Shown piece by piece: positions 7,247 to 15,400 of a stretch of 64,000 nt of DNA. The notes beneath the pieces are model-generated. The model saw nothing but the letters and a program-made list of their open reading frames with translations. It was not told where the DNA came from and did not search any database. Numbering within the stretch: the stretch's first letter is position 1; each line of letters begins with the position of its first letter. Location of the stretch: NCBI GenBank assembly GCA_964615365.1, contig CAZTOU010000007.1, positions 82,679 to 146,678 of the forward strand. Direction: 5' to 3'. A program made the position numbers and the translations under genes. The DNA comes from CAVXZE01 sp964615365 (GTDB lineage Bacteria; Myxococcota_A; UBA9160; UBA6930).

Positions 7247-7972
7247 ATGACAGAGTTCCAGACGGGGATGCGGCTCTTCCTGAAGGCCTACCCGTGGCGA
7301 CGCATCGACCCCGTGCCCTGGACGCCTCTCCGCCGCCCGCTGGCGGACGCGAGGCTGGCACTGGTCTCGAGCGCCGGGTTCGCGCTGCCCGACCAGGAGC
7401 CCTTCGATGGGTCCCGGCGCGGCGGCGATCCGAGCTTTCGCGAGATCCCGAGCGATTCCGATCCGTCGACGCTCGTCGACAGCCATCGCAGCCAGACCTT
7501 CGACCACGACGGCATGCGGCGAGATCCGAACCTGGCCTTTCCGCTCGATCGGGCGCGGGAGCTGGTGGCTTCCGGTCGGATCGGATCGCTCGCCCGGCTC
7601 CACCTGTCCTTCATGGGCGGCATCACCGCACCGGGCCGACTGGTGAGCCGGACGGCCCCCGCCGCGGTGAGCCGCCTGGTGGCGGACGGGGTCGACGTCG
7701 CGCTTCTGGTCCCGGTCTGACCGATGTGCAACCAGGCCGTGGGCCTGGTCGCGGCCGAGCTGGAGCGGCAAGGCGTCTCGACGGTGACCCTCCAGCTCCT
7801 CCGGCGCGTGGCGGAGCGGGTGCGCCCCCCGCGGGCGCTCTTCGTGCCCTTCCCCCACGGCTATCCGCTCGGGGAACCGAACGCCCCGGCGCGCCAGCAC
7901 GCGGTGATCGAAGCGGCGCTCCGCATGCTCGAGGATCCGGACGCGACCCCCCCCGCCCTGCTGGAGCTGTAG
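7247..7972 (+). CDS. Selenoprotein of the glycine/sarcosine/betaine/D-proline reductase B family (in-frame UGA = Sec158)
   Basis: Two open frames, 7247-7720 and 7721-7972, are in the same phase and separated only by a TGA at 7718-7720. Joined through this codon they give one 241-residue protein. The first part has the family's opening ('MRLFLKAYPWRRIDPVPW', 'LADARLALVSSAGFALPDQ', 'DSHRSQTFDHDGMRRDPN'). The second continues without a gap ('QAVGLVAAELERQGVSTVTL', 'ALFVPFPHGYPLGEPN'). The codon sits in 'DGVDVALLVPV-U-PMCNQ', a Sec158-x-x-Cys161 redox pair where relatives carry Cys-x-x-Cys or Sec. A SECIS-like hairpin follows at the right distance. Related reductases cleave C-N bonds using the selenolate; the substrate here is unknown. 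Start ATG 7247 has gggag just upstream. Translation needs SelABCD, not in this window. Confidence 0.88.
7732..7748 (+). promoter_or_regulatory. SECIS-like hairpin for selenocysteine insertion
   Basis: The 17 bases form a perfect 7-base-pair stem (ccaggcc / ggcctgg) closed by the 3-base loop GTG. It begins 11 bases after the TGA at 7718-7720. Bacterial SECIS elements sit just downstream of the UGA inside the coding region; an 11-base spacer to the upper stem and a G in a small apical loop are features of the E. coli fdhF element that SelB binds. Synonymous-codon constraint would have to be tested on relatives. Confidence 0.78.
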
Positions 7973-7973
7973 C

Positions 7974-8001
7974 GGGGACGTTGTTGAACGTTCAACGTCC
8001 C
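7974..8001. repeat. Dispersed palindromic repeat, copy 1
   Basis: The core TTGAACGTTCAA is a perfect 12-base palindrome, flanked by ggggacgttg on the left and cgtccc on the right. It fills the gap between the selenoprotein stop (7972) and the convergent thiolase stop (8004). The same sequence in reverse orientation occurs at 42256-42284, again between two convergent genes. No T-run follows, so it is not a classical terminator, although a hairpin between convergent genes may still end transcription both ways. Confidence 0.7.
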
Positions 8002-8003
8002 AG

Positions 8004-9236
8004 CTAGGCCTGGAGGATGGTCACGCACATGGCGGCGGCGTCGGTGCCGATGTTCCCGCCGCCGTTCTGGGCCAGCGCAACTCTCGCTCCCTCGACCTGA
8101 CGATCGCCGGAACGGCCCTGGAGCTGCTCGGTAAGCTCGACGATCTGAGCGGTTCCCGTGGCTCCCACGGGATGTCCCTTGCGCAGCAGTCCACCCGAGG
8201 TGTTGATCGGGAGCCTTCCACCGAGGCGCGTCGCACCCTCTGCGACCAGCTTCCCACCCTCTCCCTTGGGGCAGAGTCCCAGCGACTCGTAGGCCATCAC
8301 CTCGGCGGGCGCGGTGGCGTCGTGACACTCGGCGACGTCGAGATCCTCGGGCCCCACACCCGCTTCCTCGTAGGCCTCCTTGGCGCAGACCTCCACGGTT
8401 CCGGGCTCGTCGTAGGGGTGGTCCCATCCCGAGCGCAGCACGCTCGAGACCACGCGCACCGGCTTGGGAACGCCGAGCTCTCGCGCCTTGCGCTCGCTCA
8501 CCACCACCACCGCAGCGGCGCCGTCGCCGATCGGTGAGCACATCGGTCGCGTGAGCGGCTCGGCGATCATCGGCGAGGAGAGGACCTCCTCGACGGTGAG
8601 CGCCTCCCGAAACTGCGCGCGGGGATTCATGCTGCCGTGGAAGGAGTTCTTCGCCGAGACCATCGCGAACTGCTCGGGGGTGGTGCCGTGCTGGGCCATG
8701 TGGGCGCGCGCGGCCATCGCGTAGATGTCCATGAACATGGAGCGCTTCTCGCCCGCTCCCGAGGAGGCCGACTTCGCACCGGTCGACTTGGCTCCCTCGC
8801 GCAGCTGCTCCAGGATTCCCGCCATCGCCTCGACGTCGACGGCACCGCTGAAGGCCCCGAAGGACTTCCTCTTGTCCTCGTGGTAGAGCTTCTCCACGCC
8901 CAGGGCGAGCACCACGTCGTAGCAGCCCGCCGACACCATCGCGCAGGCCTGGTTGAGCGCCGTGGAGGCACTCGCGCAGGCGTTCTCGACGTTGACGACG
9001 GGGAGCTTGCCCAGCCCGATGGAGCGCAGCACCACCTGGCCGCGGATCGACTCCTGGCCCGTCACCAGGCCGGCGGCGGCGTTGCCGACGTAGGCCGCCT
9101 GGAGGAGGGACGGCTCGATCCCCGCGTCGGCCAACGCCTTCTTCACGGCCTCGGCTCCCAGCGCCTTGAGACCGGTCTCCAGGTGCTTTCCGAACCGCGT
9201 CATCCCGACGCCGGCGATGATCCCGTTGAGCTTCAT
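8004..9236 (-). CDS. Thiolase-family protein (acetyl-CoA acetyltransferase / SCP-x-like)
   Basis: This 410-residue protein belongs to the thiolase branch often annotated as lipid-transfer or SCP-x thiolase. The nucleophilic cysteine is Cys87 in 'VNVENACASASTALNQA'; the second active-site region is 'DVAECHDATAPAEVMAYE', and the C-terminal catalytic loop is 'NTSGGLLRKGHPVGATG', carrying the GHP signature. The thiolase fold repeats are visible at both ends ('GAGMTRFGK'-type start and 'ARVALAQNGGGNIGTDAAAM' end). It would cleave or condense acyl-CoA thioesters in the cytoplasm, most likely in side-chain or branched-acid beta-oxidation. The ATG has gaggaga 7 bases upstream. A nitroreductase and an acyl-CoA dehydrogenase lie upstream on the same strand, so the three probably form one catabolic unit. 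Confidence 0.88.
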   Translation of the reverse strand: MKLNGIIAGVGMTRFGKHLETGLKALGAEAVKKALADAGIEPSLLQAAYVGNAAAGLVTGQESIRGQVVLRSIGLGKLPVVNVENACASASTALNQACAMVSAGCYDVVLALGVEKLYHEDKRKSFGAFSGAVDVEAMAGILEQLREGAKSTGAKSASSGAGEKRSMFMDIYAMAARAHMAQHGTTPEQFAMVSAKNSFHGSMNPRAQFREALTVEEVLSSPMIAEPLTRPMCSPIGDGAAAVVVVSERKARELGVPKPVRVVSSVLRSGWDHPYDEPGTVEVCAKEAYEEAGVGPEDLDVAECHDATAPAEVMAYESLGLCPKGEGGKLVAEGATRLGGRLPINTSGGLLRKGHPVGATGTAQIVELTEQLQGRSGDRQVEGARVALAQNGGGNIGTDAAAMCVTILQA

Positions 9237-9260
9237 GTCGGATCTCTCCTCGGAAGAGGG

Positions 9261-10049
9261 TCAGAGCAGCCCGTGCCCCTTGAGACCCAGCGCCTTCCTC
9301 AGGTACTCGAGCTCGGCCTCTCGCCAGGGTGTGGGAGCGGGCTCCTGGAGGAGCCGGTCTCGCTCGAGCTCCTCCACCACCTCCGGGGAGCGGGGGAAGG
9401 GGTTTCCGTAGCCATTCATGTGAAAGATCTGCTCGAAGGGGAGTCGCGGGCGCTGGCCGCCCGCCTCGGGGCTCTCGGCCGGATAGCCGACGGTCTGGAG
9501 CAGCAGCACGCGCGCGCTCTCGGGAAGGCCCAGATTCTGGCGGATCTTCTCGGTATTGGGCGTGCCCAGACAGCAGGTCCCGAGTCCCTGCTCGAAGGCC
9601 ATCAGCGTCGCCTGGGCGATCCCCTGGCCGCAGTCCACCTCGCTCATCCCGGGCAGCTTGAGCCCCTCGCGGATCCGGTCGAAGAACGGGATCAGCTTCT
9701 CCTCGAGCGCCTTCTCCTTGCCCTCGCCGTAGCCGAGCGCACCCGCCTTGCAGAGCTCTCGCAGCCGATCCGACTGGTCGTCGACGGCGGCAGCCTCGAG
9801 GTACCAGACGATCACCACCGGAGCGAGGCGGATCTGGAAGCCGGAGACCGGCGCCAGCAGCGCCTCCAGCACCTCCTCGGGCGCGCTGTCCCGGAACACG
9901 GCGATCGCCCGCAGGCTCTGGACGTTGCCCCAGTGCGAGGCGATCCGCGCCGCCTCCAGCATCCGCTGGATCTTCTCCGGCTCAACGGGCTTGTAGGGAA
10001 GCAGGAAGCGGATCGACCGCCGCCGGCCCAGGACCTCTCTCAGCTCCAT
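9261..10049 (-). CDS. Nitroreductase-family flavoprotein
   Basis: The 262-residue protein has the FMN-binding nitroreductase fold: an N-terminal 'EVLGRRRSIRFLLPYKPV' with the Arg-Arg-Ser-Ile-Arg phosphate-binding motif, a central 'ARIASHWGNVQSLRAIAV', and 'QATLMAFEQGLGTCCLGTPN' followed by 'LLLQTVGYPAE' near the flavin. About 50 residues after this lie outside the standard fold and end in a charged helix. Family members reduce nitro groups, quinones or enoate-type compounds with NAD(P)H. The gene is 24 bases upstream of the thiolase and 58 bases downstream of the acyl-CoA dehydrogenase, so a role as a redox partner in acyl-CoA degradation is plausible. The substrate cannot be deduced. Confidence 0.85.
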   Translation of the reverse strand: MELREVLGRRRSIRFLLPYKPVEPEKIQRMLEAARIASHWGNVQSLRAIAVFRDSAPEEVLEALLAPVSGFQIRLAPVVIVWYLEAAAVDDQSDRLRELCKAGALGYGEGKEKALEEKLIPFFDRIREGLKLPGMSEVDCGQGIAQATLMAFEQGLGTCCLGTPNTEKIRQNLGLPESARVLLLQTVGYPAESPEAGGQRPRLPFEQIFHMNGYGNPFPRSPEVVEELERDRLLQEPAPTPWREAELEYLRKALGLKGHGLL

Positions 10050-10107
10050 GGCAAACTCCTCCTCCCCCGAACCCCCCTCCGGTGATTCGGGCTCCCTGAA
10101 TCGCGTA

Positions 10108-11319
10108 TCACAGCTTGGAGGCGCCGACCAGGCTGAGGATCTCGTTGCAGCCGTCTTCGATCATCGAGGCGCGGGCGTCGCGCATCAGCTTCTCGATCGG
10201 GTACTCGCGGCTGAGCCCGTTTCCCCCGTAGATCTGCAGCGCGGCGCTCGCCACCTCGAAGGCGGTGTTGGTGGCGAAGGTCTTGGAGGCGATCGAGTAC
10301 TGCACCAGCCCCGGGGGATTGGTGGCGTTGTAGATCGCCACGCGCCGCGCCAGCGATCGAGCCGCCTCGACCTGGGAGAACATCTTGAAGAGCCTCGCCT
10401 TCACGCTCTGGTGCTCGATGATGGGCTTGCCCCCCTGCACCCGCTCCTTGGCGTAGGCGACCGCGTGCTCGAGGGCCGCGCGCGCCACGCCGACGAAGGT
10501 GGTCCCCATGAAGGCGTTCGCGGTGGTGAGCACGGCCTCGACCACCATGCCGTAGAGCTCCTTCCCCACGATCATGTGCTCCACGGGAATCCGGACGTCG
10601 TCGAAGAAGATCTCACCCTGGTCGAGGGCGCGCTGGCCGATCTTGTCCAGGGGCTTGCCGCGCGAGACGCCGGGCAGATCCAGGGGCACGACGGCGACCC
10701 CGCCTCCCTTGAAGCCCTGGTCTCCGTCGATCGTGCAGAAGAGCGCGGCGGCGGTGGCGATGGTTCCGTTCGAAACCCAGGCCGCCTTCTGCCCGCGGAT
10801 CACGTATTCGTCGCCGTCCTGGCGCGCGATGCAGTTCGCCTTCACCGCCGGATCCGTGAAGTGGGGCTCGGAGCAGGCGAGTGTGTCGCTCCCGTGATCG
10901 GGCTCGGTGATCGCCCAGCATCCGATCTCCTCGCATCCCGGCTGGCAGTAGCGCTCGATCAGCTCCTGACGGCCCGACATCTGCGAGAACATCTTGTGCA
11001 TCCCGGCCACGCCCAGACTGATCGCGAGGCCGGAGTCGCCCCAGCCGAGCTCCTCGTTGATCAGGCAGCGCATCCGGGCCTGCTCCGCGGGAGTGAGCTC
11101 GGATGCGGCCGTGTCCAGCGGGTCGTCGAGACCGAGCTCCCGGTGCACCTTGAACACCTCCCAGAGCACCGAGTCGGGGCGCTTGATGTCCGCGGGGTCC
11201 GCGAGCCGATCCAGCTCCGCTCCGGCCGGCCGCATCACCTCCTCGGCGAACTTGTGAACCGTGTCCCTGATCTCTCTCTCCTGCTCCGTCAGGCCGACCT
11301 CGATGTCGACGAGTGCCAT
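10108..11319 (-). CDS. Acyl-CoA dehydrogenase
   Basis: The protein oxidises an acyl-CoA to the 2,3-enoyl-CoA with FAD. I chose the ATG at 11319, preceded by ggagga 6 bases away, giving 403 residues, a normal length; a longer frame upstream lacks family similarity. The opening 'GLTEQEREIRDTVHKFAEEV' is the N-terminal helical domain. 'CWAITEPDHGSDTLAC' is the flavin-proximal beta-domain motif and 'AFMGTTFVGVARAALEHAVA' starts the C-terminal helical domain. 'IYGGNGLSREYPIEKLMRDA' carries the family's terminal signature. It has a shortened hydrophobic insert and diverges from the standard catalytic-Glu segment ('ASAALQIYGGNG'), so the base should be confirmed by alignment. It heads the probable acyl-CoA dehydrogenase/nitroreductase/thiolase operon. 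Confidence 0.9.
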   Translation of the reverse strand: MALVDIEVGLTEQEREIRDTVHKFAEEVMRPAGAELDRLADPADIKRPDSVLWEVFKVHRELGLDDPLDTAASELTPAEQARMRCLINEELGWGDSGLAISLGVAGMHKMFSQMSGRQELIERYCQPGCEEIGCWAITEPDHGSDTLACSEPHFTDPAVKANCIARQDGDEYVIRGQKAAWVSNGTIATAAALFCTIDGDQGFKGGGVAVVPLDLPGVSRGKPLDKIGQRALDQGEIFFDDVRIPVEHMIVGKELYGMVVEAVLTTANAFMGTTFVGVARAALEHAVAYAKERVQGGKPIIEHQSVKARLFKMFSQVEAARSLARRVAIYNATNPPGLVQYSIASKTFATNTAFEVASAALQIYGGNGLSREYPIEKLMRDARASMIEDGCNEILSLVGASKL

Positions 11320-11486
11320 TGCGCGTCCTCCAGTGCGAGTCGACGGCGACGCTAACCGCTGCCCCGCCGAGCGCGGTATGACGGCGGCCATATCTCCCCG
11401 TCCACTCGGGCCCCCGGGGGCCTGGCGACGCCGCCCGATCACCGAGTAGGCTGCCCGACAAGGAACCGCCCTGGAGTCCTCGGGGA

Positions 11487-12773
11487 ATGATCGAGTCGCC
11501 GGCCAAGGCGCCCTTTCACCTGCTCTGCAAGCCGATCGGGCCGATCTGCAACCTCCGCTGCGACCACTGCTTCTACCTCGAGAAGCGGAGCCTCTATCCC
11601 CGGGGCGAGCGGTATCGCATGAGCGACACCACCCTGGAGCGGTTCGTCCGTCAGCAGATCGCGGCCCAGCCCGAAGGGGTCGGTGAGGTGACCTTTGCCT
11701 GGCAGGGCGGAGAGCCGACGCTGATGGGGCTCGACTTCTTTCGCCGGGCGGTGGCGCTGCAGAAGCGTTACGCGCCCTCCGACCTGCGCGTGACCAACTC
11801 CTTGCAGACCAACGGCACCCGCCTCACCCCCGAGTGGGGGCCCTTCCTGCGCGACGAGGGATTCCTGGTCGGGATCAGCATCGATGGCCCCGCTCCGCTG
11901 CACGACCGCTATCGCCGGGACGCCCGCGGCCGCGGATCCCTCGCGCGGGTGCTCCGCGGCCTCGAGGTGCTACAGGAGCACCAGGTCGAGTTCAACACGC
12001 TCACCTGCGTGCAGCGGAGCAACGGCAGCCATCCGCAGGAGATCTACCGCTACTTGCGCGGGCTCGGCTCCCGATACCTGCAGTTCATCCCCATCGTCGA
12101 GCACTCGCCCGGTACGGGGATCAGCCGGCGCTCGGTCCACCCCCGCCAGTTCGGGCGCTTCCTCAACAACGTCTTCGACTGCTGGAAGGCCCGCGACATC
12201 GGCGAGGCCTTCGTCCAGCACTTCGACCTGATGCTGGGCATCCTCCTGGGTCTCCCCGCCTCGCTGTGCGTGCACGCCGAGCGCTGCGGCCGCCACCTGG
12301 TCTTGGAGCACAACGGGGACCTCTTCCAGTGCGACCACTTCGTCGATCCCCCCCATCGACTCGGCAGCATCATGGAGACTCCCCTTCAGCAGCTCGTGGA
12401 CTCCGAGACGGCGGAACACTTCGGTGCGGCGAAACGGGAAGCGCTACCGGGGTACTGCCGCCGCTGCCGCCACCTGCGCTTCTGCCACGGCGGCTGCCCG
12501 GCGCATCGCCTCGACAAGGCGCCCGGTGGCGAGCCCGGACTCAATCACCTCTGCGAGGGCTACCGCCTCTTCTACGAACACAGCTTGCCCGCCTTCGAGG
12601 GGATGGCGTCTTCCGTTCGATCGGGGGGAACCGCCGGGGAATACGCTCAGTTCACGGTGTCCCGCGACCTTTCGCCCGGGAGCCGGAGCCCCGTTCCCCG
12701 AAACGCGGCCTGTCCGTGTGGGAGCGGACGGAAGTACAAGCGCTGTTGCGGGAGGCCCTCTAGTCGGCGATGA
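11487..12773 (+). CDS. Radical SAM anaerobic sulfatase-maturase-type enzyme with C-terminal SEC-C motif
   Basis: The 428-residue protein matches the anSME branch of SPASM radical SAM enzymes. The SAM cluster motif is 'CNLRCDHCFYLEK' (Cys21, Cys25, Cys28), with 'FAWQGGEPTLMGLDFF' as the next SAM-binding element. The C-terminal SPASM domain supplies further cysteines ('LCVHAERCGRHL', 'LFQCDHF', 'GYCRRCRHLRFCHGGCP'). Such enzymes convert an active-site Cys or Ser of sulfatases to formylglycine without oxygen. The last 25 residues are a separate zinc-binding SEC-C motif, 'RNAACPCGSGRKYKRCCG', which is not part of the maturase core. No sulfatase is in the window, so the target is unknown. The gene ends by overlapping the convergent DUF47 gene by 14 bases. 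Confidence 0.87.
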   Translation: MIESPAKAPFHLLCKPIGPICNLRCDHCFYLEKRSLYPRGERYRMSDTTLERFVRQQIAAQPEGVGEVTFAWQGGEPTLMGLDFFRRAVALQKRYAPSDLRVTNSLQTNGTRLTPEWGPFLRDEGFLVGISIDGPAPLHDRYRRDARGRGSLARVLRGLEVLQEHQVEFNTLTCVQRSNGSHPQEIYRYLRGLGSRYLQFIPIVEHSPGTGISRRSVHPRQFGRFLNNVFDCWKARDIGEAFVQHFDLMLGILLGLPASLCVHAERCGRHLVLEHNGDLFQCDHFVDPPHRLGSIMETPLQQLVDSETAEHFGAAKREALPGYCRRCRHLRFCHGGCPAHRLDKAPGGEPGLNHLCEGYRLFYEHSLPAFEGMASSVRSGGTAGEYAQFTVSRDLSPGSRSPVPRNAACPCGSGRKYKRCCGRPSSRR

Positions 12774-13428
12774 GCAGGCGGAGGCGGTTGCCCACCCGCT
12801 CGGCGAAGTCAGCCATCTCGGAAATCCACTGGATGATCCGGTACCAGAACAGCGTGCTCACGCCGAGCTCGTCCTCGATTGCGAACAGGGTGCGCAGGCA
12901 CCGCTCGGCCACCGCGTCGGTCTCGCTCTCCTCGCGGTTGACCGCGCTGATCATCTCCTCCACGCGCGCCACCTCGCCCTCGCCGAAGCCGGTCTCCACC
13001 AGCTCGTCCAAGCGGTTGATGACCCGCTCCGCTTGCTCGCAGGTGACGATTACCCGGCGCACCAGCTCGAACATCGGCTCGCGCAGGGGCTCGGGGATCT
13101 TCATCGAGCGGATCTCGGCCAGCTCGGCGATGTCCTGGGCTCTGTCGGCGATCGAATCCTGGTGGTCCAGGATCTCGAGCATGTCGCGGCGGGAGACCGC
13201 CATGAAGAAGCGCCGCGGCAGGTTGCTGCGGATCTCGTTCTTGATCTCGTCGGCCTCGTGCTCGAGGCGGGAGATCTCGGTTCTCCGCTCGGCGATCGCT
13301 GCCGTGTCGCCGGCAGCCATCGCCTCGACCAGAGGGAGCACCTCCCGGGCGCAGGTTACTGCCGCCTCCATGTGCTGCTGCATGGGTCGGATCGGCGAGC
13401 GGCCGAACAGGCTGCTGATCAACGGCAT
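12760..13428 (-). CDS. DUF47 (PhoU-like) protein, downstream copy
   Basis: This 222-residue helical protein belongs to the DUF47/PhoU-like family (TIGR00153), which accompanies low-affinity PiT phosphate transporters and is thought to regulate them. Heptad-rich helices include 'AERRTEISRLEHEADEIKNE' and 'DMLEILDHQDSIADRAQDIA', whose acidic/His positions form the metal-binding EXXXD-type motifs of PhoU folds. The ATG at 13428 has ggag 8 bases upstream; a GTG two codons earlier is less well placed. It is the last gene of pit-DUF47-pit-DUF47. Apart from the last 20 or so residues ('ISEMADFAERVG...LLIAD') it is identical at the nucleotide level to the upstream copy at 14720-15388. Confidence 0.9.
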   Translation of the reverse strand: MPLISSLFGRSPIRPMQQHMEAAVTCAREVLPLVEAMAAGDTAAIAERRTEISRLEHEADEIKNEIRSNLPRRFFMAVSRRDMLEILDHQDSIADRAQDIAELAEIRSMKIPEPLREPMFELVRRVIVTCEQAERVINRLDELVETGFGEGEVARVEEMISAVNREESETDAVAERCLRTLFAIEDELGVSTLFWYRIIQWISEMADFAERVGNRLRLLIAD

Positions 13429-13429
13429 G
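12824..13429. repeat. 606-base direct repeat, copy 1 (inside DUF47 gene)
   Basis: Every base in this interval matches 14784-15389 (offset 1960). Outside it, similarity falls at once: the 3' end of the gene and both ribosome-binding regions differ, and the neighbouring pit genes are clearly diverged. The repeat covers about 90 percent of the DUF47 coding region. Confidence 0.93.
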
Positions 13430-13439
13430 GGCACGGCTC

Positions 13440-14702
13440 CTATGGAGTCAGTAATCCCTTGAAGAAGTAGAAGAAGAATACCGAGAGGACCGCCGCGATG
13501 GGAAGCGTCATCGCCCAGGAGACCAGGATGCGCCCCACCACCCGCATATCGAGCACACCGATGCCCCGGGCCAGACCCACGCCGAGCACCGAGCCCACCA
13601 ACACGTGGGTGGTGGAGACCGGGATTCCCAGCCGCGAGGCGACCACGATGGTGGTGGCGGCGCCCAGCTCCGCAGCAAACCCGCGACTCGGCGTGAGCTC
13701 GGTGATCTTCTTGCCCACCGTCTCCATCACCCGGTATCCCCAGGTAGCCAGGCCGATCACGATGCCGATGCCACCCACGCCGAGCATCCAGGGCTCCACC
13801 GGGGACTTCCCCGTCACGTCCATTTCCTGAGCCACGTGGACGACCGCCGCCAGGGGGCCAATGGCGTTCGCCACGTCATTGGAGCCATGGGCGAAGGCCA
13901 CCGCGCAGGCGGTCAGGATCTGCAGCACCACGAAGACGCGCTCGACGCGACGGAACCGATGGTCTCCATTCGAAGGTCCGGCCTGCACCCGGCGGATGAA
14001 GAGCCAACCGAGGCCGGCACCGATCAAGCCGAGCCCGAAGGAGAGAACCAGCGCTTCCGGGAGCTCGAAGTCGAGCTTCAGGTTCTTGAGACCCTTGAAG
14101 AGCGTCAGCATCCCGATGATGAAGAAGACGTAGAAGTAGAAGACCGGCCCGTAGCGGCGGGCGTTCTCCATGGGCCGCTCGCGATCGAGGATGAGGCGCC
14201 GAATCAGGCTGAAAATGAGGTAGGCCAGCAGCCCCCCGATCAGCGGCGAGGTCAACCACGAGAGAGCGATCTGGGTAACCTTCCACCAGGCAACCGCCTC
14301 CAATCCCAATCCCACCGCCCCGAAGCCCACGATCGCGCCGACGATGGAGTGGGTGGTGGAGACAGGCAGCCCGTAGCGGGTGGCCACCAGCAGGAGGGTC
14401 CCGGCCGAGGCGAGCGCCGCCAGCATGCCATAGAGGAGAAACTCGGGGCGGAGCGCGACCAGATCCATGTCGAGCATGCCCTTGCGGACCGTGTCCGTGA
14501 CGTGACCGCCGGCCAGAAAGGCTCCGGCGAACTCCAGAATGCCCGCCACCAAGACGGCGCTGCCGAGGGTCAGGGCGCCTGATCCGACGCTCGTGCCCAT
14601 GGCGTTGGCCACGTCGTTCGCCCCGATGGCCCAGGCCATGTAGAGAGCCAGACCAGCGCCGATCCAGACCGCGATCGGTATCTCGAAGAGCCAGGCCTCC
14701 AA
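13440..14702 (-). CDS. pit: PiT-family inorganic phosphate transporter, copy 2
   Basis: The 420-residue protein is a PiT (PF01384) secondary transporter for phosphate or metal phosphate. The two inverted signature repeats are 'MAWAIGANDVANAMGTSVG' near the N-terminus and 'FAHGSNDVANAIGPLAAVV' in the second half; each half also has the 'GLPVSTTHSIVGAI' / 'GIPVSTTHVLVGSV' loop. About ten transmembrane helices flank a central cytoplasmic loop ('RERPMENARRYG'). The first ATG, at 14639, would delete half of helix 1, so I take the TTG at 14702, which follows gggggtgtagc. The gene lies 17 bases after the first DUF47 copy and 11 bases before the second, in a single operon. Confidence 0.88.
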   Translation of the reverse strand: MEAWLFEIPIAVWIGAGLALYMAWAIGANDVANAMGTSVGSGALTLGSAVLVAGILEFAGAFLAGGHVTDTVRKGMLDMDLVALRPEFLLYGMLAALASAGTLLLVATRYGLPVSTTHSIVGAIVGFGAVGLGLEAVAWWKVTQIALSWLTSPLIGGLLAYLIFSLIRRLILDRERPMENARRYGPVFYFYVFFIIGMLTLFKGLKNLKLDFELPEALVLSFGLGLIGAGLGWLFIRRVQAGPSNGDHRFRRVERVFVVLQILTACAVAFAHGSNDVANAIGPLAAVVHVAQEMDVTGKSPVEPWMLGVGGIGIVIGLATWGYRVMETVGKKITELTPSRGFAAELGAATTIVVASRLGIPVSTTHVLVGSVLGVGLARGIGVLDMRVVGRILVSWAMTLPIAAVLSVFFFYFFKGLLTP

Positions 14703-14719
14703 GCTACACCCCCCTGCGG

Positions 14720-15388
14720 TCAGCCGGCGAGGAGCAGCCGGAGCCGGTTCCCAACTCGCTCGGCGAAGTCGGCCATCTGGGCGATCCACTGGATGATCCG
14801 GTACCAGAACAGCGTGCTCACGCCGAGCTCGTCCTCGATTGCGAACAGGGTGCGCAGGCACCGCTCGGCCACCGCGTCGGTCTCGCTCTCCTCGCGGTTG
14901 ACCGCGCTGATCATCTCCTCCACGCGCGCCACCTCGCCCTCGCCGAAGCCGGTCTCCACCAGCTCGTCCAAGCGGTTGATGACCCGCTCCGCTTGCTCGC
15001 AGGTGACGATTACCCGGCGCACCAGCTCGAACATCGGCTCGCGCAGGGGCTCGGGGATCTTCATCGAGCGGATCTCGGCCAGCTCGGCGATGTCCTGGGC
15101 TCTGTCGGCGATCGAATCCTGGTGGTCCAGGATCTCGAGCATGTCGCGGCGGGAGACCGCCATGAAGAAGCGCCGCGGCAGGTTGCTGCGGATCTCGTTC
15201 TTGATCTCGTCGGCCTCGTGCTCGAGGCGGGAGATCTCGGTTCTCCGCTCGGCGATCGCTGCCGTGTCGCCGGCAGCCATCGCCTCGACCAGAGGGAGCA
15301 CCTCCCGGGCGCAGGTTACTGCCGCCTCCATGTGCTGCTGCATGGGTCGGATCGGCGAGCGGCCGAACAGGCTGCTGATCAACGGCAT
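14720..15388 (-). CDS. DUF47 (PhoU-like) protein, upstream copy
   Basis: This is the paired regulator-like protein of the first pit gene, 222 residues, with the same helical DUF47 composition as its twin at 12760-13428. It differs only at the C-terminus ('WIAQMADFAERVGNRLRLLL' then AG). The ATG at 15388 is preceded by gggggatgctctc, a good ribosome-binding site distinct from that of the other copy. It follows the first pit gene by 12 bases and precedes the second by 17. The very high identity of the two copies, compared with the diverged pit genes, points to recent gene conversion. Confidence 0.9.
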   Translation of the reverse strand: MPLISSLFGRSPIRPMQQHMEAAVTCAREVLPLVEAMAAGDTAAIAERRTEISRLEHEADEIKNEIRSNLPRRFFMAVSRRDMLEILDHQDSIADRAQDIAELAEIRSMKIPEPLREPMFELVRRVIVTCEQAERVINRLDELVETGFGEGEVARVEEMISAVNREESETDAVAERCLRTLFAIEDELGVSTLFWYRIIQWIAQMADFAERVGNRLRLLLAG

Positions 15389-15389
15389 G
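14784..15389. repeat. 606-base direct repeat, copy 2 (inside DUF47 gene)
   Basis: It is identical to 12824-13429. With 1.35 kb between copies, unequal exchange would delete or duplicate a whole pit-DUF47 unit, so the locus should be prone to copy-number change. In short-read assemblies this region could also be collapsed or mis-joined. Confidence 0.93.
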
Positions 15390-15400
15390 AGAGCATCCCC

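Noticed and set aside
7718..7720. A simple nonsense mutation splitting the reductase-family gene
   Set aside because: The TGA is exactly at the redox position, is followed by x-x-Cys and a well-placed SECIS hairpin, and the downstream half shows no decay.
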